Source: Montifringilla adamsi (Eukaryota > Chordata > Aves > Passeriformes > Passeridae). From it: a DNA stretch of 64,000 bases. Shown piece after piece: positions 12,501 through 22,741 of this stretch. A program made the position numbers and the translations under genes. Where the stretch lies: NCBI GenBank assembly GCA_017590115.1, contig JAGGNK010010225.1:1736001-1800000 (forward strand), read 5' to 3'. Below the pieces are notes generated by a model that was given only the letters and a program-made list of their open reading frames with translations, was not told where the DNA came from and did no database searches. The number at the start of each line of letters is the position of its first letter. Within the stretch, counting starts at the first letter, position 1.

Positions 12501-15500
12501 ATCAGCACCAAAAATGCTGCATCCAAACAGACAGAGCCATATGCAGATGTAGAATCCCGCAGAACTCACTAAGATTCTGTACAAACACATCTCTGTTTAG
12601 CTGACTTCAGAGTAAGTCCCAACTATGCAGATTGAACACTGGAAGGAATTGAAGCAGAAACAGCAGCATCTACGTAATTTACTGAGACCCACACACATAC
12701 ATCCTTCAGCCTTCTCACCTATAAAATTTAACAAGGATTATGAAATTATTTCAGACAAGTATGGTAGTTCTACTACACAAGGTATTATAGCTCATAAAAG
12801 TTGCAGACTTTGTATTCAGATATAAGCACATACAATTATGTACTACCTAATAAAGGTATTTAAAAATGAGTGCCCTGAAAAACAGACACCCACCCGTGAA
12901 GTTACATGATGACTCAAAACATTAGATTTAAAATAATTTCATTAGCTTGTACATTATATTTACATAAATATCATCTCAAGATGAAAGAATCCATTTCAGT
13001 TTCATATCATTTGTCTGCTAAAGCTCTCTGAAGCACCTTCCCCCAAATTAGTTTGTTGTCCTTGATGTAAGTAAAACATATTCTTGATTCCAAACCCTAT
13101 CTAATTTCTTAAAACCATATTAAACAAATTAAAAAATACTTGTCTGATAGTGCAAAAGACTGAATTGTCTTTCTGTAGTTCTTGAATGGACAAGATTCTT
13201 CTTTCTACCTACATACCAAAAGGCTCTATGAACTGGTACAGCTTCTCCCCAACGGATATAGCTTCAGTATACTGACGGAGATGGTACAGGATAACAGCCT
13301 GATTGTAGTACAGCATACTGTTCTCAACATCATCCAAACCATCCATTTCTTCAACAACAGAGTGAACCTAAAAAAAACCCCATTCATTTCATTAAACTTT
13401 CAGTACCTATGATTTTAAAGTACCAGGTATTTAAAAAAAACCCTCCAAAGCTATGAAGAATTTCTCTAAAGGTAAATTGTAACTTACTGACCTAATAAAC
13501 TTCATTGTCGTTATACATTAACACAGCAAAAAAAACATACAATGAAATACAAAACTGTCAATTGAGTAGTAAAGTAATATTTTCCACTTTTTTATCATTT
13601 CACAAACTATTGCATGTTAAGGAACTTCCTACTGAAAGAACATAGCAGGTCCTTCTATTGTTATAATCTCAGACCAATTTCAATAATAGTTAAAAACACA
13701 ACTACAAAAGCTGTCCTACAAGATTAAACTGACTCGGATGTTTGTAAGTTATGCTACTTTCTTATTTTGTTAAATCTATGGGACAAGGGCAGAGGTTTTA
13801 CTCCTATTTCACAGAAAGATCCTGCCACCATTAACAGTACCCAAAATCAAGTACCACATCAATACAGCTGCATTACCTGGTTTTTCAGCTGGTTAAGGGT
13901 TTGTCTCAAATTGTCTGTGGTAGTCTGATTACTTTTACAGAACTCTGCAACAGCAGTATTCAAGGTTATTTTGTAGTCATCTTTGTTTATGTCTTGAAGG
14001 GTATTTAGGTGTTGTAAACAAGCATCATAGTTTCCAGCCTGTAAATTGCACATATACCAGAAACATGCATTAGTCTTTTCTTTATCAATACAAGTGAACT
14101 AAATGTGTATACACATATTTCATTATTTATGCAGATTAACATGGATGAGAAGCAAGTCTAAATGTTGAAGACATATCCAAACTTCAAAAATAATTTGGTG
14201 GAGTAAGGACAAATTAAATAGCTGATTATTATTAACAGATATTTCCATGAAAAGTGTTATTCTCATTTCTCCTACCATATTAAGTTTCAAGACTCTGTTT
14301 CCTCAGTTTTCGTAATCTTTCCCCATTCCACGAACCCTGAGCAGCTGTAGTTGCTTACACAGGTTCCAGCCCAACATTTTATGTTCAGTCTTCAGTTCAT
14401 CTGAATATATAGTGATTTACAATTTAATCTACAGGAGTTAGCTCAAGAGAGATTGGAAAAAGAAAGTGTCAATTTCCCAGAGTAGGTTTAAGAAACATTT
14501 TTACAAGCTTTAGCTGTTGGATGAAGTATTCAATCACCTAGGAATGCCTAAACAAACTGGGAGCCAAGCATGATGCTCCACCAATATGTGATCTAATGGA
14601 AAAATCCCTTTCTTTGACCACAGGAGGACTTTAGTGGCATCAAGAAATGAAAGAGAGACTCCTCACTCTTTCTCCTCACTCATTAAGCCTAGATAATGCT
14701 TAACTTTCAACTGCTAAATTCCCACACAGGAATAATCACATTCACCTCTTCCATATGAGAGTTACTTCCAATGTGGGCAGACAGATAAGCAGATGCATTT
14801 CCATCTCTGTCAATGGTTCACACCCAAAAGCTAAGCTCTGGAGTACCACCCTCCACTTACTCCTCCTTTTCAGGTGCTGTTCCACAGAGCTTCTCTTGGA
14901 CTGCTGAGTAACTTCATATTAAGGGCAGAATACAACAGAGAAGAGCTCTGGGTCCTTCTGCTCTCCCCAAGAAAGTTGCCATTCTGCAGCTCCTTTCTAT
15001 GGAACCACTCCAGTTCCTTCAGTCTCCCAGGAAGGCACAGTGATACAACTTAGATGTAGCAGGACACCGATACATTTTCACAACTCTAAGTACCAACAGC
15101 ATGGATTGCCTTCTGATCATGTGCACAAACACAGATGCCAGCATGCTCTTCAGTTGAGACAGCTCATCTCCCAGTGGTTCTCTTCCTGTGCTCACACTTG
15201 GAGCTTCTCTTCAGTAGGAGTCTTCAGATCACAGCAACAAGGCTTCTAATAATGGCTGGTCTACAAACTTTAAATGCTCAGGTTATTTTGTGATGTTTTT
15301 CATCAGCTAACAGTCCTTTATGCCACTCCACTAGATAGGATCAAAATATAATACTCAATTCTGTCAAGACTGAAACTGGACGTGTAATATGATAAAGCAG
15401 CATGCGAGGCAGTCCACAATGCTATCTGGAGCTACTCAACAGCAAGAAATTGGCAAACAAGGCATCAAATTAATTCTGCTCACATCTGTTGCCACCTCAC

Positions 15501-18500
15501 TCCATGAATTCAGGGAATTCTTAAAGCAAGAAAAAACTTGACAAGATAAACCAAATGCACTGGACCAGGATAAAAGTAAAGATGAAATTGTTAGCAGATC
15601 AAAAGTATTTTAGGCATTTAGATGTATGGGCAAGGTGGAAAACAAATGACTCTCTCATGTGTCTTCAGCTCTCAGGATCAAATGCCACTGATTAAAATGT
15701 TATAGAAAAAGAGTAATTGAGCTAGACAGCGCTCAAAAAGACATTTGTGAGCAATACAGTGTTAAGAACCCACCATATGCACTTCACATAACAAAATGAG
15801 TGAAACATAGAAGTACTGAGTGAAACATTGAAGCAAGAATCTCAAAAGACAACACTTAAATTCTTCCCTGACTTACTTCAGAAAATTAGAACTGAATTTA
15901 AAGCAAGGCATTTTGGAGACAGAGATACAATTGAAAGAAAAAGCAATTATACTTCCTGTCACACTACATAAAACTAGGTGACAATATAGAGAAACAAATA
16001 AACTGAAAGACTTGGTACCTGAACTTTAACACAGAAGATAAAAAATCTTCCAAGAAACACAAAACAGGCAGTAGATACTGCCTGTACATGTTACACATTC
16101 AGAAATGTTTTATTGCAAAGTGACAGGACATTATACAACACTTTTTGTGAAAGAATATAGCATGATGCTAAAACACAAGTGTTTGTTTCACTGCTGTTTT
16201 TTAAATACATGAGGGTCCTTTAAACACTAAAACACCATTTTTAGCTTGATGCGATTAATTCTTCCAAGAAATCATGCAATTCCAATGCTGATGCAGAAGA
16301 GAAGCCTCATATAGCTTTTAAGGCTACTAAGTTTTGAGAATCAAGATTAAAAGTGCTCCTGTTCAAGTATCCTGTTCAGTCTTCTCACATCACAGCAGAC
16401 AGAAAATGCATGTGCTGTCTTTATAACACACCTAGAACTACTTTTGAAAGTCCTCTTAATGCATTTGCAACTGAATTAAGAAAACAGGAAAAACAATCAC
16501 ACAAGCCCACTTAGCAGTAATGTGGTAACTTAAAAGTCTCAAAGTCTGACTTAGTCTTACCTGAAAAGCTTGTAATGCACTGCTCGACAATTCCTTTTCC
16601 TGATCAGTAATCCCAGAAGTACCTGCTCCTTCATGTTTTTCAGCACCTTGATCTGTAAAAGTGAACAGAAGATTACAACAAAGCTTGCAAGTGTGATAAC
16701 AGCTGTGTAGCTTAAAAACTTTGTTTCTTCCAGTTCTCAAGGTCCTCCTGCCAATGCAAGTAATTTTCCAGATAACTGTAGCAGTGTCCCTACTACACTA
16801 TCTATATCCCAAGTTACATCTCCTACCACAATATATCAAGTTATTCTATACTCCTAGAGAATTCCTCTCCATGAAATGTAAATTATGGTGCTCAATGAAC
16901 AACCAAGGTCCTGCAAGTTGACTTACAAGCCATACATTTTAGATTTCTCTTTAAAGCTGCAACCATACACTAGGATTGTCTTATTTTGCTCAAAAGTCAG
17001 CAGTGAAGGCCATGCATCATTAAGTATGTACCACGGTGGGTTAGATAAAAACCCACACAAAATACTGTATAGTGCTTCCTAAACAGCAAGCAAGGGATAC
17101 TATAGGGTGCAACAAAAAACACAGTAAACACTGGAACTTCGTCACAGCTCCCTACTTTGGAAGAATATTTCCCCAAATAAGAGGCTGCACTTGAAGCATC
17201 ATTGTTAATAATCACTGACAGATCTACTATATTTAAAAAAAAACCAACCCTATATACTTTTGTATTCTTCAATATACTCCATCAAATGCTCTCTGGTGAT
17301 TATATTGCAAGGCACAAGCACAAGCTACCTGCTCACTTTTTCAGCCTCACTCCAAATCTCATACATCTTCCTTTGAATCACCTCTCTTCCAACGTGAGCA
17401 GGAGCAGTTTACTCTCCATCTTCCTCACAATTTATTCCCAGAATCTTCTCCAGTTCTACTATACTATTTTCCAGATTAAGACAAGAACAACATGTAGCAA
17501 CTATGATGGTGGGCCCTTTATGCATTCATATAGCAATGTAACAAGTTTTAATTGCCTTCAATTTTTTACACTGAATTCCTAACGATTTGTGTTTCAGTCA
17601 CTATTGAGCATATTTTTCAGAAAGAAGTCTACTAAATCCTTTTGTCAGCATGTAATTAAGAATTCAGTGAAGTTGCATTAAAAAGCACAGTACACACATT
17701 CCATGTCAAAGAAGCTGAAAAAAACCCCTCCACTAAGCCCTTCCTTCTGCTGAACACAAACTACTGAGAAAAAAATAAAACAACCACATAACCACCACAC
17801 TGGAGAGAGTATTTCTAGGAGCATTAATTAATGTGCTAGAACATACAAAAATAATTTTGTGTTTTTGAAACAAAGACTTTATAAACCAGTAACGGTTTCT
17901 GCTTCTGCAGAAAATTATTTCTTGAATTTCACAGTGGAAGATCTGCACTAAAACACATTTTGCTATCTTAATAGACTATGTAGGCTACGTAAACTTAATG
18001 CCTGCTTTCTCTTCCCTATAATTCAGAGATATAATGCAAACTCCACTAATTTTGTTTTCACTTTGAACAAATGAAAACACTTAGCTGGGAGCTCCTCTGC
18101 AAAATCCATTCCCCATCACCATCAATATATCTGGATCTTCTAGTACTGACCATGAAAATTTACAAATATAGGACACATGACAATCATAAGGAGCAGTCAA
18201 ACCTCAGAAGATTAATCATATAATATCCTCAGGAAAAACAAACAGACTTAGTAATCTATTAAGTTTGTGCCTATTGCTGGGAAACAGTGAGATTCCTTCC
18301 ACCTGCAATAATACTATTGCCCCCTGCAATTGAGCAAGAATTGTAAATATTTGGTTGGAACTTTCATCCTGCATTAAGATGTCAACAAAGTAGAGATTTT
18401 AAAATCTCAATAAATCTTACAGTGGCAAAAGTAACCCATTGTTATTTGGACAAAATTCAGGGTTAAGCAATTTCAGTACTCTGGAGGGATGGATCCTCAA

Positions 18501-21500
18501 GGGCCTACACCTGCTATGAAATTTGACTGCATAATGCATTGATCAACACCATTTGCACTGCCTTGTCCTTCAAAAGGAAAGGCAAAAGAGAAATTTAAAC
18601 CACAAGAAAGCTCAGAACATTTCTGATGTGCCAAAAGCTTTCCACAGTGAAAGAGGAAAGGAACAGGAAGTACCTCTGCTTCAACCTAAATATAGCATAG
18701 ATCTGATTCCAGCTCTAAACCTTGTGATTATACATATGAACTAAAAGCTCTCACTCTCCAAAGATCTTTAGAACAGCAGCAAATAATCAAATGCATCTTC
18801 CCTCCAACTTTCATGCTAACAGTGGCATTATCTGCTTTACTTGCTCAGCATGCCTGTCAGATTGTGCTGGTAAAGGTAACCACAGTGCAGAGCCTTGAGG
18901 CTCTAAGGCTTTTGACGCTGATAACAGCCCAATCAGATTCCTCACATACAGGTTTACCTAGCACAGAGCCATCAACTACCACGTACACTACTGATTACTG
19001 CCTTTGTATGCAGTACAGCATACAAAGACCAGCATCTCAAAGGAAGTCTGAATTCTGAAGTAAAATGTCTTCAGTGAAGTGACAGATAAACCAAGAGATA
19101 CTTGTCTAAGGTCTGCCATAAAAACTACACTTACATAGCTTGGTTGATGTAATTCCTAAGGAAAAATCAGGACAGGTCTTCAAATTTCACTGTCTCTCTA
19201 AACTTGTTGGTACATTAAACAAACACAACCAAATCCAAATCACAAAATGAAGCTGGGGACTACTTTAAGCAAAACCAGAGCTGCCTCTGGTAATTCAATC
19301 AACTGCATCTACTAGCACTCAGTAAAGAAAGCAGGTTTGTGAAACTTGAACTGGAAGCTTATAAAGAAAAAACTACAATCCAGCTGATATAGTTCACAGC
19401 ATAGCTCCTTCCTTTGAAAAAAAGGGCAACAAAACACTTTGGCTACTCTGTACCCTTTTTGTCCAAACATACCTGAAACTTGTTAAAGACCTATAAAGCC
19501 ACTCCAGATGTGATACTACCATTCGTGTTTAGACTGGGATCTACTGCTTCAGCTGATCTTTGCTATCAGAGATCCCTCCAAGAGGAGTCACCTGAAAGCT
19601 GGCTGGCACAAGGTACTGAACAGAACCCACCATTCCACTGAAGTGGCAGGGGCGGTGGGGAGGTAGCGCTCCTGTTCTCTTGGCTGCAAATGGCTATCCC
19701 AGGGCTTGCAAATAGAACTGCTACTTCCATGTTCCTTGAAGCATTTGAAAGCGAAACAGGTAGGAAACTTGTTCCCTGGCAAAAGAAACAGCATGCCTTG
19801 CTCACTTGGGCCCCGTGACCTTTGGCACTCTTGCAGAAGCACGTGGTGTAGGTAACACATGGTGCACCAGTCATCTCCAATGCGCTCCCATTTGTACAGC
19901 AGCCACAACTATCAGCTGAAATGTCCAGAGCAGTTCAGATTCTCTATTTCACAAGTGAGAGAACTTGATTTATCTCTGTAATTTGTATTTAAATATGGAC
20001 CTGTTTGCTTAACTTTTCATTTGTCCAACCTTCATGAGTACAGACCAACTCTAAAACTAAAACTTGTGTAGGTTGATGATGACGGGCAAAAGGGGCAACC
20101 TGGAAAAGAATGTAAAAATCAGCTGCTCAGATTTTGATCTGGAGGAAGCTGCTGCACTGAGTTGGAAGTTACAGAATCAAGCCAGGAATTATCTTCCTGG
20201 CTATCAGTCCTGGGGCTGAACAGCAGCTACACTGCGTCACGGAGGCTGGATGCTCTGCACAAGCAGGAAGCTGCTCCTGCTGGAGAAGGTACATCATGGT
20301 GGACAGCAGAACTTCAGGAAAATGGTCTCTATGAAAGGAGAACAAGGAAAAGTGTGAGACTGCCACCTGAAAAGGAAGATTGCTCTCCTAACGGGCTTGC
20401 TGCCAGAATCTCATAAAAGCAACAAAAGTCACATCTCCCACATACACATACCTGAGAGTGACTGCAATCATTATCCTTCTCATACCTGCTCTCCGTTTCT
20501 CCAAGGACTGCTGTTCCTGAGCTCTCTTGTTCCTACGCCCTGCAAATTACATCTTGCATGAACTGTGCTGTTGAACACCGGAGCATCTCTGGAAATATTT
20601 TTCATTTCCAAACTCTCAAGAAAGAGATTATACCTCTGCCTGTAAAGGGGAGGAATCTATCACAAGAGTCTTGCTCCAAAAGAATTCTGAAGGGTATGAA
20701 GCCCAGCCCGTGTCCAGCCATTACAGGATAACAGTTTGTGGCACCAAGACTTACATTTTAATTTTTGTATGACTACCAGTATAAGTACAATAGGCTTCTT
20801 TGGTGCTGTGCAATAAAAAGCAAACATTTCTCAGTGGAAAGCTGCCTATAGCTCGCTGCTATGAACTAGTGCAGCATGTAGAATATCTTGCCATAGCTCA
20901 CATCTTTGATTAATTTTGCCAATACTTCTAAGAAAGTAAAACTGAAAAGTTCCTTCAACACTTCAAAGAACATCAACAAAAAAGTATTAAAAACTTGATG
21001 CCAATTTTTTTTCTTGTAGTTTAGCAGTCACTTACAGTTCTTACAAACAAACACATGACAGTTTAGTAAACATCACTCAGTGCAGTATACTTATTTGCCC
21101 TGTAATTTTTTTCCCAAATACTGAGGCATTTCATATTTAGCATCCACAGAAAAAAATGCTTAAGATGACTTAAAATAATGCTTCCCCCATATAAAAACAA
21201 CTAGAAAAGAAAGGTGACCAGAAACGAGAAGGAAATGGCATGAAGCTGTGTCTGGGAGGTTTAGGCTGGATATCAGGAAAAGGTTCTTCATTCAGAGAGT
21301 GTTTGGGCACTGAAATGGGTTCCCCACTTGGCACAAGCCCAACAAGAGTTCAAGAAGTGTGCAGAAAACACACACAGGCGCATGGTGTGATTCTTAGAGA
21401 TGTCCTGTGCAGGGCCAGGAACTGGAATTTGTTAATCTTTATTGGTCTTCCAATTCAGGACAGCCTACACTCATATTAAGCAGACCTATACAATTCTATA

Positions 21501-22267
21501 AGTAAGGCTTTCCTCCACATCACCCTTCTCCATCCCCCCACAAGCTGACATCTGACGGCATGACCTTTCCTGCAATGAAGGTTTCTTGCATGACGGGGAG
21601 CTGTACAGGAGATGGACAAGCAGTAGTTTAGCAGTGCTACCCAGCAACTGTATTTAAGATTTATTCTGTCTGTGTACCAGAACATGGCCCATGTTTTAGT
21701 CTCGGTGATTTCTCTCTGCAGTGTCTTTTCAGGCCCGAGTTCAGTGAGGACGCACTCATCCCCTGAAACCAAAGCAGCACCCCTGAGGGAATCAGACTGA
21801 ACTCCAGCGATTAAGCAGCACCACCAAGAGTTACAACCTCCCTCGCACCTCCTGCATGCCCCAGTTTAACAAATTAACCCAGAAGCTCGACTTCTGTAGC
21901 GGTTATTAAGCTCTGAGTGACACAAACACACAACACCCCCTGGCCCCAATACGAACATAGGGCCCTCCCCACCGAGCTCTTGCCGGCCAGGAGGGGGCAA
22001 CAGCTCAGCGCCGCTTGCCGAGGGCACGGAGGGCCCGGTGCGCACACGGCCCCGCCGGTGACCCGCCGGTGTCACAGGGGCCCCTCACAGCGGCCCCGCG
22101 CCCGCGGGGCACTACCTCTTCGGCGGAAGGACACGGCACACAGCCCCACAGGCGGCTTTCCCCCGGAGGCGCGTGTCCCTCCGCGCCGGGCGGCGCAGGC
22201 CGGGGGCGGGCACGGCGGGGCCGCGGCCGCTCCCCCCGCACTCACCCGCAGCCTTGTCCGCCGCCAT
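442..22267 (-). CDS. CNOT10: CNOT10, CCR4-NOT transcription complex subunit 10 (5' 13 coding exons, 3' end outside window)
   Basis: The spliced CDS is the reverse complement of 22246-22267, 16561-16652, 13877-14038, 13217-13367, 12093-12238, 11133-11219, 10343-10426, 9481-9598, 8461-8610, 6540-6742, 3801-3922, 3151-3327 and 442-522. This gives 1,595 nt, or 531 codons plus 2 nt. Phases agree at every junction and no stop is met. The product matches vertebrate CNOT10 from memory along its whole length, including [45 protein letters not shown] and [20 protein letters not shown]. Human CNOT10 is about 744 residues, so roughly 70% is present. CNOT10 is a TPR-repeat protein that pairs with CNOT11 and docks on the N-terminal part of CNOT1 in the CCR4-NOT deadenylase, which shortens mRNA poly(A) tails. 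Helical TPR-like segments are visible in exons 4-5 and 8-10. An Asn/Lys-rich linker lies at residues about 183-203. The gene is transcribed away from DYNC1LI1. Confidence 0.96.
523..3150 (-). other. CNOT10: CNOT10 intron 12
   Basis: Non-coding, AT-rich. It holds pyrimidine/purine low-complexity stretches at about 990-1020 and 1984-2065 (A-rich then C-rich on the plus strand). The plus-strand open frame at 2686-3198 overlaps exon 12 in antisense and looks like chance. Confidence 0.75.
3151..3327 (-). CDS. CNOT10: CNOT10 coding exon 12
   Basis: This 177-nt exon encodes residues 446-504: [20 protein letters not shown], then [20 protein letters not shown] and an acidic, polar tail ([11 protein letters not shown]). 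It has a TTTAAG acceptor and a GTAAAC donor. The helix is followed by a variable disordered stretch. Confidence 0.95.
3328..3800 (-). other. CNOT10: CNOT10 intron 11
   Basis: A 473-bp AT-rich intron. I see nothing beyond splice signals. Confidence 0.8.
3801..3922 (-). CDS. CNOT10: CNOT10 coding exon 11
   Basis: This 122-nt exon encodes residues 406-445, from [20 protein letters not shown] to [13 protein letters not shown]. It has a TTTTAG acceptor and a GTGAGT donor. The Asn codon AA|T is split with exon 12. It is a charged loop region in human CNOT10 with the same wording. Confidence 0.95.
5422..5530. repeat. Near-perfect inverted repeat (52-bp arms, 5-nt spacer)
   Basis: The left arm is 5422-5473 and the right arm 5479-5530, separated by TGTAT at 5474-5478. 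The arms are reverse complements at 51 of 52 positions. The single difference is C.A on the plus strand but G.U in the CNOT10-sense RNA, so the intronic transcript can pair along the whole stem. Three further bases each side (5419-5421 with 5531-5533) pair with one wobble. The stem contains TTTATAAA. I do not recognise a transposon family here. Confidence 0.95.
6251..6361 (+). repeat. 111-bp local duplicate, copy A
   Basis: This segment, starting GAGTCTCACC and ending GAGTTCCCTTCA, matches 7467-7577 at about 102 of 111 positions with no gap. It lies in intron 10. The sequences outside the 111 bp are unrelated between the copies. Confidence 0.92.
6540..6742 (-). CDS. CNOT10: CNOT10 coding exon 10
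   Basis: This 203-nt exon encodes residues 338-405: [20 protein letters not shown], then a TPR with [20 protein letters not shown] and [14 protein letters not shown]. It has a TTCTGCAG acceptor. The donor is GTAAGT after AAAGGG. Confidence 0.96.
7250..8150 (+). mobile_element. CR1 LINE fragment (ORF2 endonuclease to pre-RT region)
   Basis: The plus strand reads as a decayed CR1 ORF2. A short stretch near 7410-7440 translates as [12 protein letters not shown]. Near 7820-7870 I see [19 protein letters not shown], and near 8010-8040 [15 protein letters not shown]. These are the segments between the endonuclease and reverse transcriptase of bird CR1 elements, as I remember them. Frameshifts and stops break the frame and the RT core is absent. 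A 111-bp foreign segment interrupts it at about 7467-7585. The edges are approximate. Confidence 0.85.
7467..7577 (+). repeat. 111-bp local duplicate, copy B, inserted in CR1
   Basis: It is about 92% identical to 6251-6361 and placed where CR1 ORF2 should run on from the DHEMVEF-type motif (ATGAAATGGTGGAG) to GATCCTTAGG. GAAATGGTGGA (7458-7468) precedes it and GAAATAGTGGA (7586-7596) follows it. The latter could be a target-site duplication with one mismatch. Confidence 0.9.
8461..8610 (-). CDS. CNOT10: CNOT10 coding exon 9
   Basis: This 150-nt exon encodes residues 288-337. It starts [20 protein letters not shown], followed by [17 protein letters not shown], an unmistakable TPR (W-NNLG-A-----A--YF-KAL pattern). 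It has a TCTCAG acceptor and a GTAAGC donor. Confidence 0.96.
8611..9480 (-). other. CNOT10: CNOT10 intron 8
   Basis: 870 bp, AT-rich. No repeat or coding signal recognised. Confidence 0.8.
9481..9598 (-). CDS. CNOT10: CNOT10 coding exon 8
   Basis: This 118-nt exon encodes residues 249-287: [20 protein letters not shown], then a TPR-type helix with [19 protein letters not shown]. It has a TTCACAG acceptor and a GTAAAA donor, which is weaker than the others. The last base is the first base of Gly288. Confidence 0.95.
9599..10342 (-). other. CNOT10: CNOT10 intron 7
   Basis: 744 bp, AT-rich with A/T runs at about 9950-9970 and 10257-10266. Nothing else seen. Confidence 0.8.
10343..10426 (-). 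CDS. CNOT10: CNOT10 coding exon 7
   Basis: This 84-nt phase 0/0 exon encodes residues 221-248, [20 protein letters not shown] then SVMNTAGN. As far as I can recall this is identical to human. It has a TTAACAG acceptor and a GTAAGT donor. Confidence 0.95.
10427..11132 (-). other. CNOT10: CNOT10 intron 6
   Basis: 706 bp, AT-rich. No recognisable element. Confidence 0.8.
11133..11219 (-). CDS. CNOT10: CNOT10 coding exon 6
   Basis: This 87-nt exon encodes residues 192-220, [20 protein letters not shown] followed by EVAKSKIHQ. It finishes the low-complexity Asn/Lys/Ser linker and enters the next helix. The acceptor follows a 14-T tract (TTTTGGCAG) and the donor is GTAAGG. Linker length differs slightly from human, as expected for a flexible loop. 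Confidence 0.94.
11220..12092 (-). other. CNOT10: CNOT10 intron 5
   Basis: 873 bp. An ATTAATATTAATATT-type AT-rich patch at about 11310-11350; otherwise nothing seen. Confidence 0.8.
12093..12238 (-). CDS. CNOT10: CNOT10 coding exon 5
   Basis: This 146-nt exon encodes residues 143-191: [20 protein letters not shown], then [20 protein letters not shown], then the start of an Asn/Lys-rich linker (NNSKNGKNE). It has a TTCACAG acceptor and a GTAAGC donor. Confidence 0.96.
12239..13216 (-). other. CNOT10: CNOT10 intron 4
   Basis: 978 bp, AT-rich. No recognisable element. Confidence 0.8.
13217..13367 (-). CDS. CNOT10: CNOT10 coding exon 4
   Basis: This 151-nt exon encodes residues 93-142, starting [18 protein letters not shown] and including [18 protein letters not shown], a clear TPR helix pair. 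Its last base begins a Glu codon completed in exon 5. The acceptor follows a T-run (TTTTTTTAG) and the donor is GTATGT. A plus-strand open frame over this exon is only its antisense shadow. Confidence 0.96.
13368..13876 (-). other. CNOT10: CNOT10 intron 3
   Basis: 509 bp, AT-rich. No recognisable element. Confidence 0.8.
13877..14038 (-). CDS. CNOT10: CNOT10 coding exon 3
   Basis: This 162-nt phase 0/0 exon encodes residues 39-92, from [20 protein letters not shown] to [11 protein letters not shown]. It has a TTTACAG acceptor and a GTAATG donor. It forms the first alpha-helical (TPR-like) unit and is highly similar to human CNOT10. Confidence 0.96.
14039..16560 (-). other. CNOT10: CNOT10 intron 2
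   Basis: 2.5 kb without coding signal. A small inverted repeat at 16065-16084 has 9-bp arms and a 2-nt spacer. No transposon family recognised. Confidence 0.75.
16561..16652 (-). CDS. CNOT10: CNOT10 coding exon 2
   Basis: This 92-nt exon encodes residues 8-38, [11 protein letters not shown]...[16 protein letters not shown]. It is flanked by a TTTTACAG acceptor and a GTAAGA donor. The segment is the acidic, poorly structured N-terminus just before the first helical repeat. Confidence 0.95.
19002..19027. repeat. Perfect 10-bp inverted repeat, 6-nt loop
   Basis: Arm CTTTGTATGC (19002-19011), loop AGTACA, arm GCATACAAAG (19018-19027). Small, and possibly chance in intron 1. Confidence 0.85.
21240..21475 (+). 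mobile_element. CR1 LINE 3' fragment in CNOT10 intron 1
   Basis: The sequence GGAGGTTTAGGCTGGATATC, then AGGAAAAGGTTCTTCATTCA, then GATGTCCTGTGCAGGGCCAG follows the 3' region of bird CR1 elements (recalled pattern: a TTAGG-TGGATAT-AGGAAA module, then TGGGCACTG, then the GGCCAGGA-TTGGA end). It is truncated at both ends and diverged. Confidence 0.85.
22246..22267 (-). CDS. CNOT10: CNOT10 coding exon 1 (start codon)
   Basis: The exon reads MAADKAA plus one base, followed by a strong GTGAG donor at 22245. Human CNOT10 also starts MAADK, which fixes this ATG although the frame stays open upstream in the CpG island. The codon split G|AT rejoins with exon 2 to give Asp. The 5' UTR extends an unknown distance towards 22,600. 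Confidence 0.93.
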
Positions 22268-22269
22268 CT
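22260..22269 (-). promoter_or_regulatory. CNOT10: YY1-like AGATGGCGGC element over CNOT10 start codon
   Basis: The minus strand reads AGATGGCGGC, with the ATG of CNOT10 inside it. This is close to the YY1 consensus AANATGGCGGC known just downstream of many TATA-less promoters. A second copy, AACATGGCGGC, is at 22578-22588 on the same strand. Confidence 0.5.
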
Positions 22270-22577
22270 CCGCCTCGGCCGCTGCTCCGTACGGGACCGC
22301 GCAGCCCGAGCTCGCCGGTAGTTGCCGAGAGTCCCCCGCGCGCTGCGCCACAGGCGCTGCCCGACCGCCGCCACCAACCGGCCGCTGCCCCCCGGCGCTA
22401 CTTTGCCGCCGCCGCTGCCCTGCGCGCGCCGGGCCCGCCCCGCCGGTTGCGCCGCCCGCCCCGATTCGCCCGCCGCTTCCGGGTTCCCGGCGCGCCCGCG
22501 ACGTCCGGTGGTTGCTGGGGCACCGCGGATGTGACGGCAGGACGCGGCGGGGGGGAGGGAGAGGTGAGCGAGGCGGG

Positions 22578-22588
22578 GCCGCCATGTT
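22578..22588 (-). promoter_or_regulatory. YY1 consensus site upstream of CNOT10 coding start
   Basis: The minus strand reads AACATGGCGGC, a full match to AANATGGCGGC, about 310 bp upstream of the coding ATG. It may mark the region just downstream of a transcription start. Confidence 0.5.
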
Positions 22589-22741
22589 GGCGTGTGAGGG
22601 CCGGGGTGCGGCGTTGCGCGGTGCTCCAGCGGCACGGAGCTCGCCGGCAGCTGCCGGCCGCTGTCTCGAACCGGGTTTGTCCTTTCTACCCCACTGAGAC
22701 CTGCCGGCTCTCATAATGAATATAAATATCTAAAGATGGGG

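Larger units (their letters stand above)
16653..22245 (-). other. CNOT10: CNOT10 intron 1
   Basis: A 5.6-kb first intron. It holds a 10-bp-arm hairpin at 19002-19027, a CR1 3' fragment at 21240-21475, and the inner flank of the CpG island from about 21950. A moderately GC-rich patch at about 19570-19900 has open frames on the minus strand that I cannot assign and regard as chance. Confidence 0.75.
21950..22700. promoter_or_regulatory. CNOT10: CpG-island promoter of CNOT10
   Basis: The sequence changes abruptly from AT-rich intron to very GC- and CpG-rich, with the CNOT10 start codon inside. There is no TATA box. Visible motifs are an ETS-type GCTTCCGGG at 22476-22484 and a YY1-type site at 22578-22588 on the minus strand. 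The first coding exon and its donor lie within the island. The exact transcription start cannot be read from the sequence. Confidence 0.85.

Noticed and set aside
19566..19908. Two overlapping minus-strand frames of about 105 codons in CNOT10 intron 1
   Set aside because: Cys/Ser-rich translations in two frames at once point to composition, and no CNOT10 isoform segment is recognised.
22015..22716. Several 130-230-codon open frames on both strands
   Set aside because: Stop-poor GC-rich CpG island; Arg/Pro/Ala-rich translations in many frames are a composition effect.
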